A stretch of DNA of 12,406 nucleotides from Rhodobiaceae bacterium. GTDB taxonomy: Bacteria; Pseudomonadota; Alphaproteobacteria; RS24. The stretch lies in NCBI GenBank assembly GCA_002689195.1, contig NZFC01000008.1:38249-50654 (forward strand). The letters are read 5' to 3'. The notes under the pieces are model-generated. The model saw only the letters and a program-made list of their open reading frames with translations, made no database searches and was not told the origin of the DNA. Each line of letters opens with the position of its first letter. Within the stretch, counting starts at the first letter, position 1. Positions 1 to 7,693 of this stretch are shown in pieces. The translations under genes and the position numbers were made by a program.

Positions 1-695
1 TGATTGATGTGATCGGCGACCAGCCCCCCGAAATGGCGAATTGGCTGTGGGATTATCAGGCCGTCAAAATGACCGATGCGGAAAAGCAAACCCATGCCAG
101 CGCCCGCCGCACGGCCAAAACCGGCTTTTCGGGCGCGCTTTATAAAACGGACGCTTTTTTGCGCGCCAACCCGTTCGGTGATATTCCCGCGGCCTTCGCC
201 GAAGACGGGACAATGGGCATATTTGAATCGAACAGCATCATGCGTTTGGCGGCATTGACCGGGCCAAACGCGCCCGCGCTTTATGGCGCGAGCCCGGCGG
301 CACGCGCGCGCATTGACGGGTTTCTGGACAAGACCTTGTTGTTCGCCGATATCATCCAGAAATATATTCTCGCCGGTGACAAGCTGGACGCCGCGCTGCA
401 TGGGACAATGGCGGAAGCGTTTCGAAATTATTGCGCGGCGCTTGAGGCTGCCCTTGGGCACCACGCCCATATATCGGGTGATGCGCTCAGCCTGTCGGAT
501 GTGGTGCTGGTGTGCGAACTGGCACTGATGAGCAATGAAAGCCGCATGGCCGAGCAGCTGGCGGCGGCCAAACTGCCAGCGATTTTGCCGGAGTTGAAAA
601 ACTTTCCGGCGCTGCATGCCCATGTCACCGACCTTTTGAGCCGCGCGGAGTTTGCCGAAGACCTTTCGGGATATGCGGGCTTTATTCTGGCCTAA
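1..695 (+). CDS. Glutathione S-transferase-like protein, 5' end cut by the window edge
   Basis: The reading frame is open to the left edge, so the beginning is missing; a GTG at base 9 is in frame but is probably internal. Numbered from that GTG, the visible part has the end of a thioredoxin-like GST N-domain: NPFGDIP at about 54-60 (the cis-Pro region) and ESNSIM at 73-78 (the glutathione gamma-glutamyl contact). An all-helical C-domain follows with the N-capping box SLSDVVL at about 161-167. Missing upstream are the first beta strand and the catalytic Ser/Tyr/Cys region, so the class cannot be set. The stretch between the edge and NPFG is longer than in a compact GST and contains an Arg/Lys-rich segment. 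GSTs of this type are cytosolic and conjugate or reduce substrates with glutathione. The gene converges on the MarR gene, with 60 bases between the two stops. Confidence 0.8.
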   Translation, partial: IDVIGDQPPEMANWLWDYQAVKMTDAEKQTHASARRTAKTGFSGALYKTDAFLRANPFGDIPAAFAEDGTMGIFESNSIMRLAALTGPNAPALYGASPAARARIDGFLDKTLLFADIIQKYILAGDKLDAALHGTMAEAFRNYCAALEAALGHHAHISGDALSLSDVVLVCELALMSNESRMAEQLAAAKLPAILPELKNFPALHAHVTDLLSRAEFAEDLSGYAGFILA

Positions 696-755
696 TCGGT
701 TTCTGCTTCTGCTTCTGCACCCATCTAGGTTTGGCGTGAGGTCAAAGCCAGCGGT

Positions 756-1232
756 TTAGGAAATTTCGCCCACATCCAAAATGCGCGCGGCTTCGATATT
801 ATCGGCATCCAGCATGAAGGCCACGCGCTCAAGCGCGGAGATAATCAGGGTCTGCTCCCACGACTTCAATTCGCCGAATTTTGTGGAGAATTTTTCGTGC
901 AGCATCACGGGCGCTTCCTCAAGGGCCAGCTTACCAGCGTCGGTGAGGGAGAAAAAATGCCGGCGTTTGTCGATGGTGTCGCTGGAGCGTTCCACCAGCT
1001 TGCGATCTTCCAGCTTACGCATCAGCGTCGTCATGGTGCCGCGTGATAGCGCCATGCGTTCGGCCATGCGCGAGGGGCTGATAGAGCCCGCGGCACTCAC
1101 TTCCTGCAAGGCGATGAGCTGCGATACAGACAGGCCAGAGGCCCGCGCCAGCATGCGCGAATCCGACGAGGTCGCGCGCGAAATTTGCCTTAGAGCTATA
1201 AGCGCGTCGCCGACTTTTGCGTAATCGTCCAC
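756..1232 (-). CDS. MarR-family regulator, EctR/CosR-like
   Basis: A 158-residue winged helix-turn-helix regulator of usual MarR length. The DNA-binding core spans about 35-101: a recognition helix around SRGTMTTLMRKLE (63-75), then a wing with DKRRHFFSLT (88-97), which matches the family D-x-R-x(5)-LT pattern. The N-terminal pattern ALRQISRA...LARASGLSVSQLIALQ and the C-terminal APVMLHEKF...WEQ...ALERVA, followed by LDVGEI, recall from memory the EctR/CosR group. Members of that group control ectoine synthesis and compatible-solute uptake genes in methylotrophs and vibrios. The start is GTG at 1232, supported by CGAGG five bases upstream. It is the last gene of the minus-strand operon, 15 bases after the BCCT gene. 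I infer that it controls that operon in response to an osmolyte or salt. MarR membership is secure; the subgroup is a pattern match without alignment. Confidence 0.9.
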   Translation of the reverse strand: MDDYAKVGDALIALRQISRATSSDSRMLARASGLSVSQLIALQEVSAAGSISPSRMAERMALSRGTMTTLMRKLEDRKLVERSSDTIDKRRHFFSLTDAGKLALEEAPVMLHEKFSTKFGELKSWEQTLIISALERVAFMLDADNIEAARILDVGEIS

Positions 1233-1247
1233 TGTGGCCTCGTGTTT

Positions 1248-2840
1248 TTATTGTGGTTTATTTTGAAGTTCCTTGCGCATTGTTTGTACTAGAGAAAACG
1301 CCGTACTGTACAGAACAAACGTGAAAGGCAGCGCCACAATCAGTGTCCAAGCTTGCAGGCTTTCCAGCGCTTTCGAGCCACCGCCGACCAGCAGAACCAC
1401 CGCCAGCAGAGATATGATGCAGGCCCAGAACACGCGCTGCATAAGCGGGGTGTCGGTCTTGCCGCCAGCCGCCACGCTGTCAATCACCAGCGCGCCGCTA
1501 TCGGATGAGGTGACGAAAAACACGATCAGCAACATCAGCGCGAACAGGCTTGCCATCGCACCGACCGGTAAAATGTCAAATAACTGGAACAAGACCAGCG
1601 AGACATCGCCAATGCCATTGCTCAAGGAGCCGAGGCCGTTTTTGGCCTGATAAATGGCGGCCGTGCCGAAACTCGAAAACCAGATGGTGGCAATCGCCAA
1701 GGGTGCCAGCAAGGTCACGGCGATAAATTCGCGCACCGTGCGGCCCTTGGAAATGCGCGCCAGAAACAGGCCGACAAACGGCGACCAGCTTATCCACCAA
1801 GCCCAATAGAAAATTGTCCAGCCATGGAAATAAGTCGTGTCTTCGCGCCCGACAAAATTGCTGAGCGGCAAATAGGCTTCGCCATATTGCATCAGCGCGT
1901 CGCCATAGCTTTTGATAATTGCGCCGGTCGGCCCGACCAGAAGAATATAGGCCAGCAAAATAACCGCCAGCGCCATGGTGAAATTGCTGAGCACGCGAAT
2001 GCCGCGGTCTAGCCCGCGCACCACCGATAATACGGTGACGCCTGCAATGATGATGATAAAGCCGATTTGGGTGGAGAGCCCGGCCTCAAGGTCGAACAGA
2101 TAGTTGAGCCCGCTGGCGGCCTGTTGCGCGCCCAGCCCCAGCGATGTTGCAAGCCCCAAAACCGTCGCCAGAATCGCCAATATATCGACCACATGCCCAA
2201 CCCAGCCCCAGGCATGGTCGCCAATAAGCGGGTATAAAACGCTGCGCGGTGCCATGGGCAGGCCCTTGTTCAGGAACAAAAACGCAATGCCCAGCCCGAA
2301 CAGTGCATAGACCGACCACGGGCCGATGCCCCAGTTAAACAGCGTGGCACCTAAAGCCAGATTTTCCGCCGCTGGTGTGTTCGGGGCCACATTGAAGGGT
2401 GTGCCGTACCAGCCAGTGTAATAGGCCAGCGGCTCGGCGGCCCCGTAAAAGGTCATGCCGATGCCGACACCGGCTGAAAACAGCATGCAGATCCACGAGA
2501 CATAGCTGAACTCGGCGCGCGCATCATTTCCGCCCAGCCTAATTTTGCCGAGCGGCGACAGCGCCAGCGCGATGATGAAAACAGTGATGAGGCTGACCGA
2601 CAGCGAAAAGAACCAGTCAAAGCCGCTCATGATATTATTGCGTAAATCGAGCAGCACGCTGGCTGCCTGATCCGGCATGGCGAGAACCAGCGCCGAAGAG
2701 ACGATGGCGATGAGGGCGCTTAGTTGGAACACAGGCCCATGCACATCGAACCCCATAAAGCGGACATTGTTTTCGCTGCCACGCGTGCCCATATCGCCCG
2801 CTTGTGTTGCGCCGCCCGATTGTGTTTCCGAGATATCCAT
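1248..2840 (-). CDS. BCCT-family transporter (betaine/choline/carnitine type)
   Basis: A 530-residue inner-membrane protein with about 12 hydrophobic segments, the usual BCCT core length without a long N- or C-terminal regulatory tail. The transmembrane-3 glycine motif is GVGIG at 124-128, followed by MTFYGAAEP (129-137). It resembles BetP GMGIG, a pattern linked to sodium-coupled betaine uptake. Proton-coupled choline carriers have Asp at the last Gly, and this protein does not. The aromatic substrate box in transmembrane 8 is FYWAWWISW (344-352), followed by ARISKGRT (361-368). TSSDSGAL lies at 444-451. Family substrates are trimethylammonium or related zwitterions: betaine, carnitine, choline, ectoine, DMSP. 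The ATG start is supported by AGGAAG (2850-2845), which overlaps the TAG stop of the upstream sulfotransferase, so the two are probably translationally coupled. Lack of the long C-terminal osmosensing tail suggests nutrient uptake or constitutively active uptake; that is inference. Confidence 0.95.
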   Translation of the reverse strand: MDISETQSGGATQAGDMGTRGSENNVRFMGFDVHGPVFQLSALIAIVSSALVLAMPDQAASVLLDLRNNIMSGFDWFFSLSVSLITVFIIALALSPLGKIRLGGNDARAEFSYVSWICMLFSAGVGIGMTFYGAAEPLAYYTGWYGTPFNVAPNTPAAENLALGATLFNWGIGPWSVYALFGLGIAFLFLNKGLPMAPRSVLYPLIGDHAWGWVGHVVDILAILATVLGLATSLGLGAQQAASGLNYLFDLEAGLSTQIGFIIIIAGVTVLSVVRGLDRGIRVLSNFTMALAVILLAYILLVGPTGAIIKSYGDALMQYGEAYLPLSNFVGREDTTYFHGWTIFYWAWWISWSPFVGLFLARISKGRTVREFIAVTLLAPLAIATIWFSSFGTAAIYQAKNGLGSLSNGIGDVSLVLFQLFDILPVGAMASLFALMLLIVFFVTSSDSGALVIDSVAAGGKTDTPLMQRVFWACIISLLAVVLLVGGGSKALESLQAWTLIVALPFTFVLYSTAFSLVQTMRKELQNKPQ

Positions 2841-2848
2841 AATTCTTC

Positions 2849-4906
2849 CTAACCAGAATAATTTTCGGGCCGATAATGGTCGCCGAGGGCGATCTTAAGC
2901 GGATCGAGATGTTTTTCAAACGGTCGCCACGCGCCGAGCCCTTTGCGGTTCAACGGTTGGCGAACTTGCGACGAGCTGGCCGTACGCACGGCGCGCTCGG
3001 TATTGTGAAAATCGAGGCAGGCAGGCTCAAACGCCAAGCCCAGATAATCTAGCATGCGCCGCACCTGCGCTTCCAAATCATCCAGCACATCTTCGTGCTG
3101 CACATGCAGTATTTTGCCCGGCAATGTGCGCTGCCAATGGTCCATCAGCGCCACATAATCGGCGTAATAGCGGCCCATTTCTGCCAGCCCATAGGTAAAT
3201 TCCTGACCTTGCGCGAAAAGTTGCTTAAAGCCGGAAAAACAGCAATCCATCGGGTCGCGGCGCGCATCAATGATTTTGGCATTGGGCAAAATCAGGCTGA
3301 CGAGCCCGATATGGCGAAAATTATTGGGCATTTTATCGGTAAAAAACGCAGCCCCCTGCCGGTGCATGCGCGTGTCTTCAATAAAGGCCTGGCCGTGCGC
3401 TGATAATTCTTCGCCGCTCAAATCGTGCAGATTGGCGGGGTAGGTGCCAGCCTTGGTTTTGCGCGCCTCATTTTGCAGGCTGCGCGAGAGGCTCAGAATA
3501 TTCGGCAATTCCAGCGTGCCGTCAATCTGGCTGTGCGAGGCGAGGATTTGTTCGATGAGGGTCGAGCCAGCGCGCGGCAGGCCGACGATAAAAATCGGGT
3601 CGGGGGCCGGACAGCCTTTGCCGCTTTGGGCGGCGAAGAGGGCAGGCGTGCAAAATTCCTTCTGGCGTTGCAGTTCTTCGTGCATCACCTCGCTGGTGTA
3701 GCGGCTCTGGGCTTTTTTCATGCGGTTGCCCTCACCATAATGGGCAAAGGCTTGGTCAGTGTCGCCGGTTTTTTCATACGCTGCCGCCAGCGCGAAATTC
3801 AGGTGGATCCGGTCATCGAGCGCGCAGCGCCCATCATCCAACAGCGCTTTCATCACAATTATCTCGTCATCGGAAAATGTGTAGGTTTTCAAATTGGCAA
3901 GCGCGTAAAACGCCTGCCCATTATCATTGCGAACCGAAATAGCGCGCTGATAGGCGGCAATCGCCGTGTCTTGTCGCCCCAGCGCCTTTTCGATATGGCC
4001 GCGCAACAGTAAAAAGGCAGGATTATCGGGCTCCCTGACCAGCAGCGCGTCAATGCCGTCTGTAGCGGCTTGGTTTTGCCCGTGCTGCATGTGTTCGATG
4101 GTTTGCTGAAACAGCGCGCTTGCATCTTCGGGGTCCAGCGCCACCAGCTTGGCGCACATATCCGATGATTTGGCGAATTTTTGCTGCTTACGCATCACCA
4201 AAACATAGTCTTTCATCGCGCGCCGATTGTCGGGGGCAAACAGCAAGGCACTGTCCAGCAAATATTCGGCTTCTTCATAGGCCCCGACGCGGGCGGAAAT
4301 ATCGGCCAAAAGCAGCATGGCGTCGACATGGCGGGGTGCCCCTAGCAGAAAGTCCTTCACCAGTTCTTCGGCTTTCAGCAAGCGCCCTTCATTGAGCAAT
4401 GCTTGGGCGCGCAACACCGCCTCCGGCAGGCTTTCGTAATAGCTGAGTTCGCCGCGCGCATGCGCGGCCATGCCGGGTTGGTCGCTGGCTTCGAGAATTT
4501 TTATCTGTTCGCGCCAAGCGGCCAGAATTGCGGGGTTGGCTTCGCTGGCGCGTTGATAATTGCTCAATGCCTCGCGCGCTTTGCCCTCGGCGCGGCAAAT
4601 ATGGGCTTCTTCCAGAAACCCCCGCCCGAAAAACGGCTCGATATCGAACAGCTTTTGCACAAAACTTCGCGCTGTGGCGTGGTCGTTTTGATACCGCGCG
4701 CACACGGCGCTCAGATAAAGCGCCTCGATGCGCGCGCGCTTGGCGTCTGAGGTTTTTGTCGCCGCTTTTGCGTCTGTGGTGGGCCCGTTTTGCGCGGGCC
4801 GGCTGGCATCAAGAGCGGCAAGCTGGTCAGCCAACATGCTGGCGGCGGCAGGGAAATCCCCTGCCTCCATCAAGCTTTGAACATTCCCAGCCTGCCCAGT
4901 TTGCAT
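2849..4906 (-). CDS. TPR-repeat sulfotransferase (Sulfotransfer_3 type)
   Basis: A 685-residue protein with two halves. Residues 1 to about 400 form degenerate TPR helical repeats, with typical A-x-x-x-Y/F-x-x-A-L/I patterns near 112-124, 211-224 and 314-326. Residues about 435-685 form a PAPS-dependent sulfotransferase domain. The 5'-phosphosulfate loop is FIVGLPRAGSTLIEQ (439-453). The 3'-phosphate region is AKIIDARRDPMDCCFSGF (543-560), with Arg and Ser in the expected order. The fold type resembles tyrosylprotein sulfotransferases. No signal peptide or membrane segment is visible, so a cytosolic location is likely. The acceptor is unknown: protein tyrosine, a small hydroxy-compound or a lipid are all possible. 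The ATG at 4906 is preceded by AAGGG five bases upstream. It starts 21 bases after the TonB-dependent receptor and ends 8 bases before the BCCT start, so it is almost certainly co-transcribed with both. Confidence 0.92.
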   Translation of the reverse strand: MQTGQAGNVQSLMEAGDFPAAASMLADQLAALDASRPAQNGPTTDAKAATKTSDAKRARIEALYLSAVCARYQNDHATARSFVQKLFDIEPFFGRGFLEEAHICRAEGKAREALSNYQRASEANPAILAAWREQIKILEASDQPGMAAHARGELSYYESLPEAVLRAQALLNEGRLLKAEELVKDFLLGAPRHVDAMLLLADISARVGAYEEAEYLLDSALLFAPDNRRAMKDYVLVMRKQQKFAKSSDMCAKLVALDPEDASALFQQTIEHMQHGQNQAATDGIDALLVREPDNPAFLLLRGHIEKALGRQDTAIAAYQRAISVRNDNGQAFYALANLKTYTFSDDEIIVMKALLDDGRCALDDRIHLNFALAAAYEKTGDTDQAFAHYGEGNRMKKAQSRYTSEVMHEELQRQKEFCTPALFAAQSGKGCPAPDPIFIVGLPRAGSTLIEQILASHSQIDGTLELPNILSLSRSLQNEARKTKAGTYPANLHDLSGEELSAHGQAFIEDTRMHRQGAAFFTDKMPNNFRHIGLVSLILPNAKIIDARRDPMDCCFSGFKQLFAQGQEFTYGLAEMGRYYADYVALMDHWQRTLPGKILHVQHEDVLDDLEAQVRRMLDYLGLAFEPACLDFHNTERAVRTASSSQVRQPLNRKGLGAWRPFEKHLDPLKIALGDHYRPENYSG

Positions 4907-4927
4907 TGCAGCCCTTGTGTGTCGCGA

Positions 4928-7468
4928 TTAAAAATTCCGTGCGAAGCGCAAACCGAAAGTCATCGGACGCGCCGGTGTGATGCGTTCGACATCGTTCACA
5001 AAATTTCTGGCCGTTTCGGCATGTTCATCCGTTGCATTGTCGATGAAAAACTCGCCCGACCAGATATCATTGGTGATGCCGGCGCTCAGATTAACCAGCG
5101 TGTAGCTGTCAATCTCGTCACGGTTGATCGTGATGATATCGCTATATTGCTTATCGGAATACACCACGGACGGCATGAAATGTGCCTGCATGCCATTGCC
5201 CAGTTCCCATTCATAACGGGCGCGCAAATTCAACTGCACCTCAGGCGCGTAAGCTAGCGATACGCCATTTTCCACATCATTTGTTGGCACCAGAACTTCG
5301 GTGACTTCCGTGTCGAGGAATGAAAATGCACCGGTGAGGCTCAGGCCCTCAATGCTTGACGGCAGATAGGTGATGTCGCCTTCCAGCCCGAAAACTTCGG
5401 CATCGGCGGCGTTTTCCGAGAAAAACAGATTTGCAATGCTGGGATCAAAGATCGTGGTTTGCAACTTCTCAATCTCGACCATGAAAACATTGCCGTTAAA
5501 CCGCATGCGGCGGTCGTCGGAGGTTATTTTCCAGCCCAGCTCGTAGTTTTTCACTTCGTCGGTTGCCACCGCATATGGCACGGTATAGCTGCCCGAAACC
5601 GTTCCGCCGGGACGGTTCAAAATGCCCGGACGGAAACCTTCTGAATAGGTTGCATAATAAAGTTTGTTTTCGGTCGGCGTGTGCGAAACGCTGACTTTGG
5701 GAATCCAACCATCGGCGGTCGCCTTATCGGGGCCAGCACCGGAAGCGCTGAACAATGTGGTCAGATTATTGGCCGTCGGGTTCGTATCCGCTGCCGGGAA
5801 TATGCCGTCGCCATTATTATCTTTGGCGGGGAAACCGCCGCCGCGGGCGCTACCGGTTAAGTCTACTTCAACGTCGTAATAACGCGTGCCCAGTGTCACC
5901 GACCACAAATCGGGTACCACATCAAAAGTCACTTCGCCGAACACGCCAAGCTGATCGTCTTTTCGGGTAACGTCATTACGCCAGATTGTGCCAGCCGGAT
6001 ATTTCTCGTTGAGTGAAATGCCCGGTGTGTTTACCGGATAAATGTCACCATAGCGGCCAATACTGCCCAGATAGACGAAGTCGTTGCGTTCTTTAAGCTC
6101 CAGTTCTGACATAAAGGCGCCGAAAGTGGCGTCGATTGTTTCTGTCAGGAAGCCGGAGAAACGAATTTCATGCGACTCATTGGTAAGTTCGGTAAACGAA
6201 TCGACCTTGTTTTCCGGGGTCGAGCAAGTGCCGGTCGGTGTTCCGGTCAAGCCACCAGAGGCTTTCGTGTCACCCGTCAGCACCGCGCTCGGATATGAAA
6301 CTGTGGTGTCGCACGAATAATGCGGCAAATACTGGCCGACAAATACATAATCCGTGTAGTCCACCACCTGATCGGTTTCACGATCGGTCAGCGCGCCGGT
6401 ATAAAGGGCCGTCAGTGCGCCGATATCGCCGGTCACTGTCCAGTTAATATTGGTGAACTCATCGGTCATTTCGTCTCGCTGGAAGCGTGAGATCTTGTAT
6501 TCCCCTTTATTGGGGTCGTCGAAGAACACGCCATCGGACTCAAGCTCTTGGTCGGTGATTGACGCCAAGACAGTCACGCCGTTATCGGCTTCATATTTCG
6601 CGCTCGCCCGAATGCCGCGATATCGCGTATCGTTGAAATCATCATCAACCAGGTCGGTATTATCGGCATTCACGAAAGTTACGCCTGAAAGGTCAGCGCC
6701 GGCCTGAAAGCCCTTACGCTTGTCCAGCACTGGCGCGCCATTGGCGCGCACCGTGCCGGCCGTGCGGAAACGCGCGGAATCAGCCATGGAAACTTCATTG
6801 GTGGACAATACATTATCGATATAACCACCTTGCTGGTCTTGATACAGCACCGTCCGGACAGCCAGCTTGTCATTGACCGGAATATTCGAAACCAGTTCAA
6901 ACTTGGTGCTGGGCTCGCCCTCGGGCGTGTAGGAGGTTTCAAAGCGGCCGTGATTGGTATATTCGCCGATTTGCGGCTTGTTGGTGATCAAACGCACCAC
7001 ACCGGCTTGCGAACTGGCACCGAACAGGGTTCCTTGCGGGCCCGCCAGCACTTCCACACGCTCCATATCAACGGCATAAACGTCGAGGTTACGCCCCGGC
7101 TGGCTCAGCGGCTGCTCGTCGAGATAAAGCGCCACATTTGGTGCCAGGCCTGCAACGCCTGCGGTTGTCAGATTGGGGGTCGTCGATGCCACGCCGCGAA
7201 TGTAAATCGTGTTCTGGCCGGGGCCGGAGCCGCCAGCGGTAATGCCGGGCATTTGCAACAGATAGTCAGAGAACACATCAATGCCCAATTCATCCAGCAG
7301 CTTCTCATCCAGCGCGCTCACCGCGATCGGCACATCTTGCAGGCTTTCGGCCTTTTTCCGCGCGGTTACAACAACCTCGTCAATGGCCCCTTGTGCAAAA
7401 GCCGCCACGGGCAGGCCGGTCGAGATTGCATAAATTGAGATTGTACTCAGCAAATTTGGTTTGAACAT
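4928..7468 (-). CDS. TonB-dependent outer-membrane receptor
   Basis: I chose the ATG at 7468 (846 residues). It is preceded by GGAAG nine bases upstream and begins a clean signal peptide MFKPNLLSTISIYAISTG, with cleavage expected after AFA at about residue 25; an in-frame start 19 codons upstream would place basic residues before the signal. The TonB box is DEVVVTA at 30-36. The plug domain follows with IYIRGV (88-93), ALYLDEQP (113-120) and the conserved VEVLAGPQGTLFGASSQAG (138-156). A 22-strand barrel should fill the rest and ends in an aromatic beta-signal, FARNF. The plug pattern (VVVTARKKAESLQDVPIAVSAL) is that of the large proteobacterial class often used for organic substrates rather than classical siderophores. 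Two extracellular-looking features stand out: Cys386/Cys415 in one loop and a calcium-loop-like DNNGDG at 550-555. It is the first gene of the operon with the sulfotransferase, BCCT and MarR genes. Substrate unknown. Confidence 0.95.
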   Translation of the reverse strand: MFKPNLLSTISIYAISTGLPVAAFAQGAIDEVVVTARKKAESLQDVPIAVSALDEKLLDELGIDVFSDYLLQMPGITAGGSGPGQNTIYIRGVASTTPNLTTAGVAGLAPNVALYLDEQPLSQPGRNLDVYAVDMERVEVLAGPQGTLFGASSQAGVVRLITNKPQIGEYTNHGRFETSYTPEGEPSTKFELVSNIPVNDKLAVRTVLYQDQQGGYIDNVLSTNEVSMADSARFRTAGTVRANGAPVLDKRKGFQAGADLSGVTFVNADNTDLVDDDFNDTRYRGIRASAKYEADNGVTVLASITDQELESDGVFFDDPNKGEYKISRFQRDEMTDEFTNINWTVTGDIGALTALYTGALTDRETDQVVDYTDYVFVGQYLPHYSCDTTVSYPSAVLTGDTKASGGLTGTPTGTCSTPENKVDSFTELTNESHEIRFSGFLTETIDATFGAFMSELELKERNDFVYLGSIGRYGDIYPVNTPGISLNEKYPAGTIWRNDVTRKDDQLGVFGEVTFDVVPDLWSVTLGTRYYDVEVDLTGSARGGGFPAKDNNGDGIFPAADTNPTANNLTTLFSASGAGPDKATADGWIPKVSVSHTPTENKLYYATYSEGFRPGILNRPGGTVSGSYTVPYAVATDEVKNYELGWKITSDDRRMRFNGNVFMVEIEKLQTTIFDPSIANLFFSENAADAEVFGLEGDITYLPSSIEGLSLTGAFSFLDTEVTEVLVPTNDVENGVSLAYAPEVQLNLRARYEWELGNGMQAHFMPSVVYSDKQYSDIITINRDEIDSYTLVNLSAGITNDIWSGEFFIDNATDEHAETARNFVNDVERITPARPMTFGLRFARNF

Positions 7469-7527
7469 TTGATTAAACTTCCGTCGGTATGGTTTCTGTA
7501 ACGAATTAGATTTGGATTTCGGCACTC

Positions 7528-7556
7528 TTTAAAGCAAAATTTTGTTTGATAGTCAA
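7528..7556 (-). promoter_or_regulatory. Candidate promoter of the minus-strand operon
   Basis: On the minus strand, TTGACT (7556-7551) is followed after 17 bases by TTTAAA (7533-7528). This predicts a transcript start near 7521 and a leader of about 53 bases before the receptor ATG. The -35 is a 5/6 match and the -10 a 4/6 match to the sigma-70 consensus. It was called from spacing and match only, so it is tentative. Confidence 0.4.
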
Positions 7557-7560
7557 AACA
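7535..7560. promoter_or_regulatory. Candidate operator: two abutting palindromes at the leftward promoter
   Basis: CAAAATTTTG (7535-7544) is a perfect palindrome. It abuts TTTGA-tag-TCAAA (7545-7557), a perfect 5-base inverted repeat that overlaps the candidate -35; the outer bases extend it as TTG...CAA with one base inserted. Many MarR-family proteins bind short AT-rich palindromes of this TTGA/TCAA type over promoters, so this is a reasonable site for the MarR regulator encoded at the end of the operon. The symmetry is seen directly; the ligand protein is inference. Confidence 0.35.
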
Positions 7561-7652
7561 ATCAAGCGGGCGAAATCGCATATGGTTTCGATGACAAAAC
7601 TTCTGCCGCAAATTCGTCGGGGGTGTGCCGTTAACTTTTCCCATAAGTTTGG

Positions 7653-7681
7653 TTGACATTGATAATGAGAATCATTATTAG
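7653..7681 (+). promoter_or_regulatory. Iron-regulated promoter of the siderophore receptor
   Basis: A consensus -35 TTGACA (7653-7658) is followed after 17 bases by TATTAG (7676-7681, 4/6 match to TATAAT). Transcription should start near 7688, about 40 bases before the receptor ATG. The spacer between the two elements is occupied almost entirely by the Fur box, so bound Fur would block RNA polymerase. Confidence 0.65.
7661..7679. promoter_or_regulatory. Fur box
   Basis: GATAATGAGAATCATTATT matches the classical 19-base Fur consensus (GATAATGATAATCATTATC) at 17 positions. Its core is a perfect 7-base inverted repeat, ATAATGA-GAA-TCATTAT (7662-7678). The position between -35 and -10 of the rightward promoter is the standard repressor arrangement. 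It lies about 140 bases upstream of the candidate leftward transcript start, so direct control of the leftward operon is less likely. Confidence 0.9.
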
Positions 7682-7693
7682 TTGCATCAATGT

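Noticed and set aside
701..718. TTCTGC repeated three times between the GST and MarR genes
   Set aside because: It is too short and simple to assign a role. No terminator hairpin could be built for either convergent gene in 696-755.
781..1224. Long plus-strand open frame (147 codons) opposite the MarR gene
   Set aside because: It is an antisense shadow: Ser/Arg-rich, no recognisable domain, and the minus strand encodes a clear MarR protein over the same bases.
3425..4012. Plus-strand open frame of 195 codons inside the sulfotransferase gene
   Set aside because: The composition is typical of the reverse complement of a GC-rich coding frame, and the opposite strand has conserved TPR and sulfotransferase motifs.
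6830..7438. Plus-strand open frame of 202 codons opposite the receptor N-terminal region
   Set aside because: It covers the conserved plug of the minus-strand receptor; it is His/Gln/Arg-rich with no domain and is best explained as a shadow.
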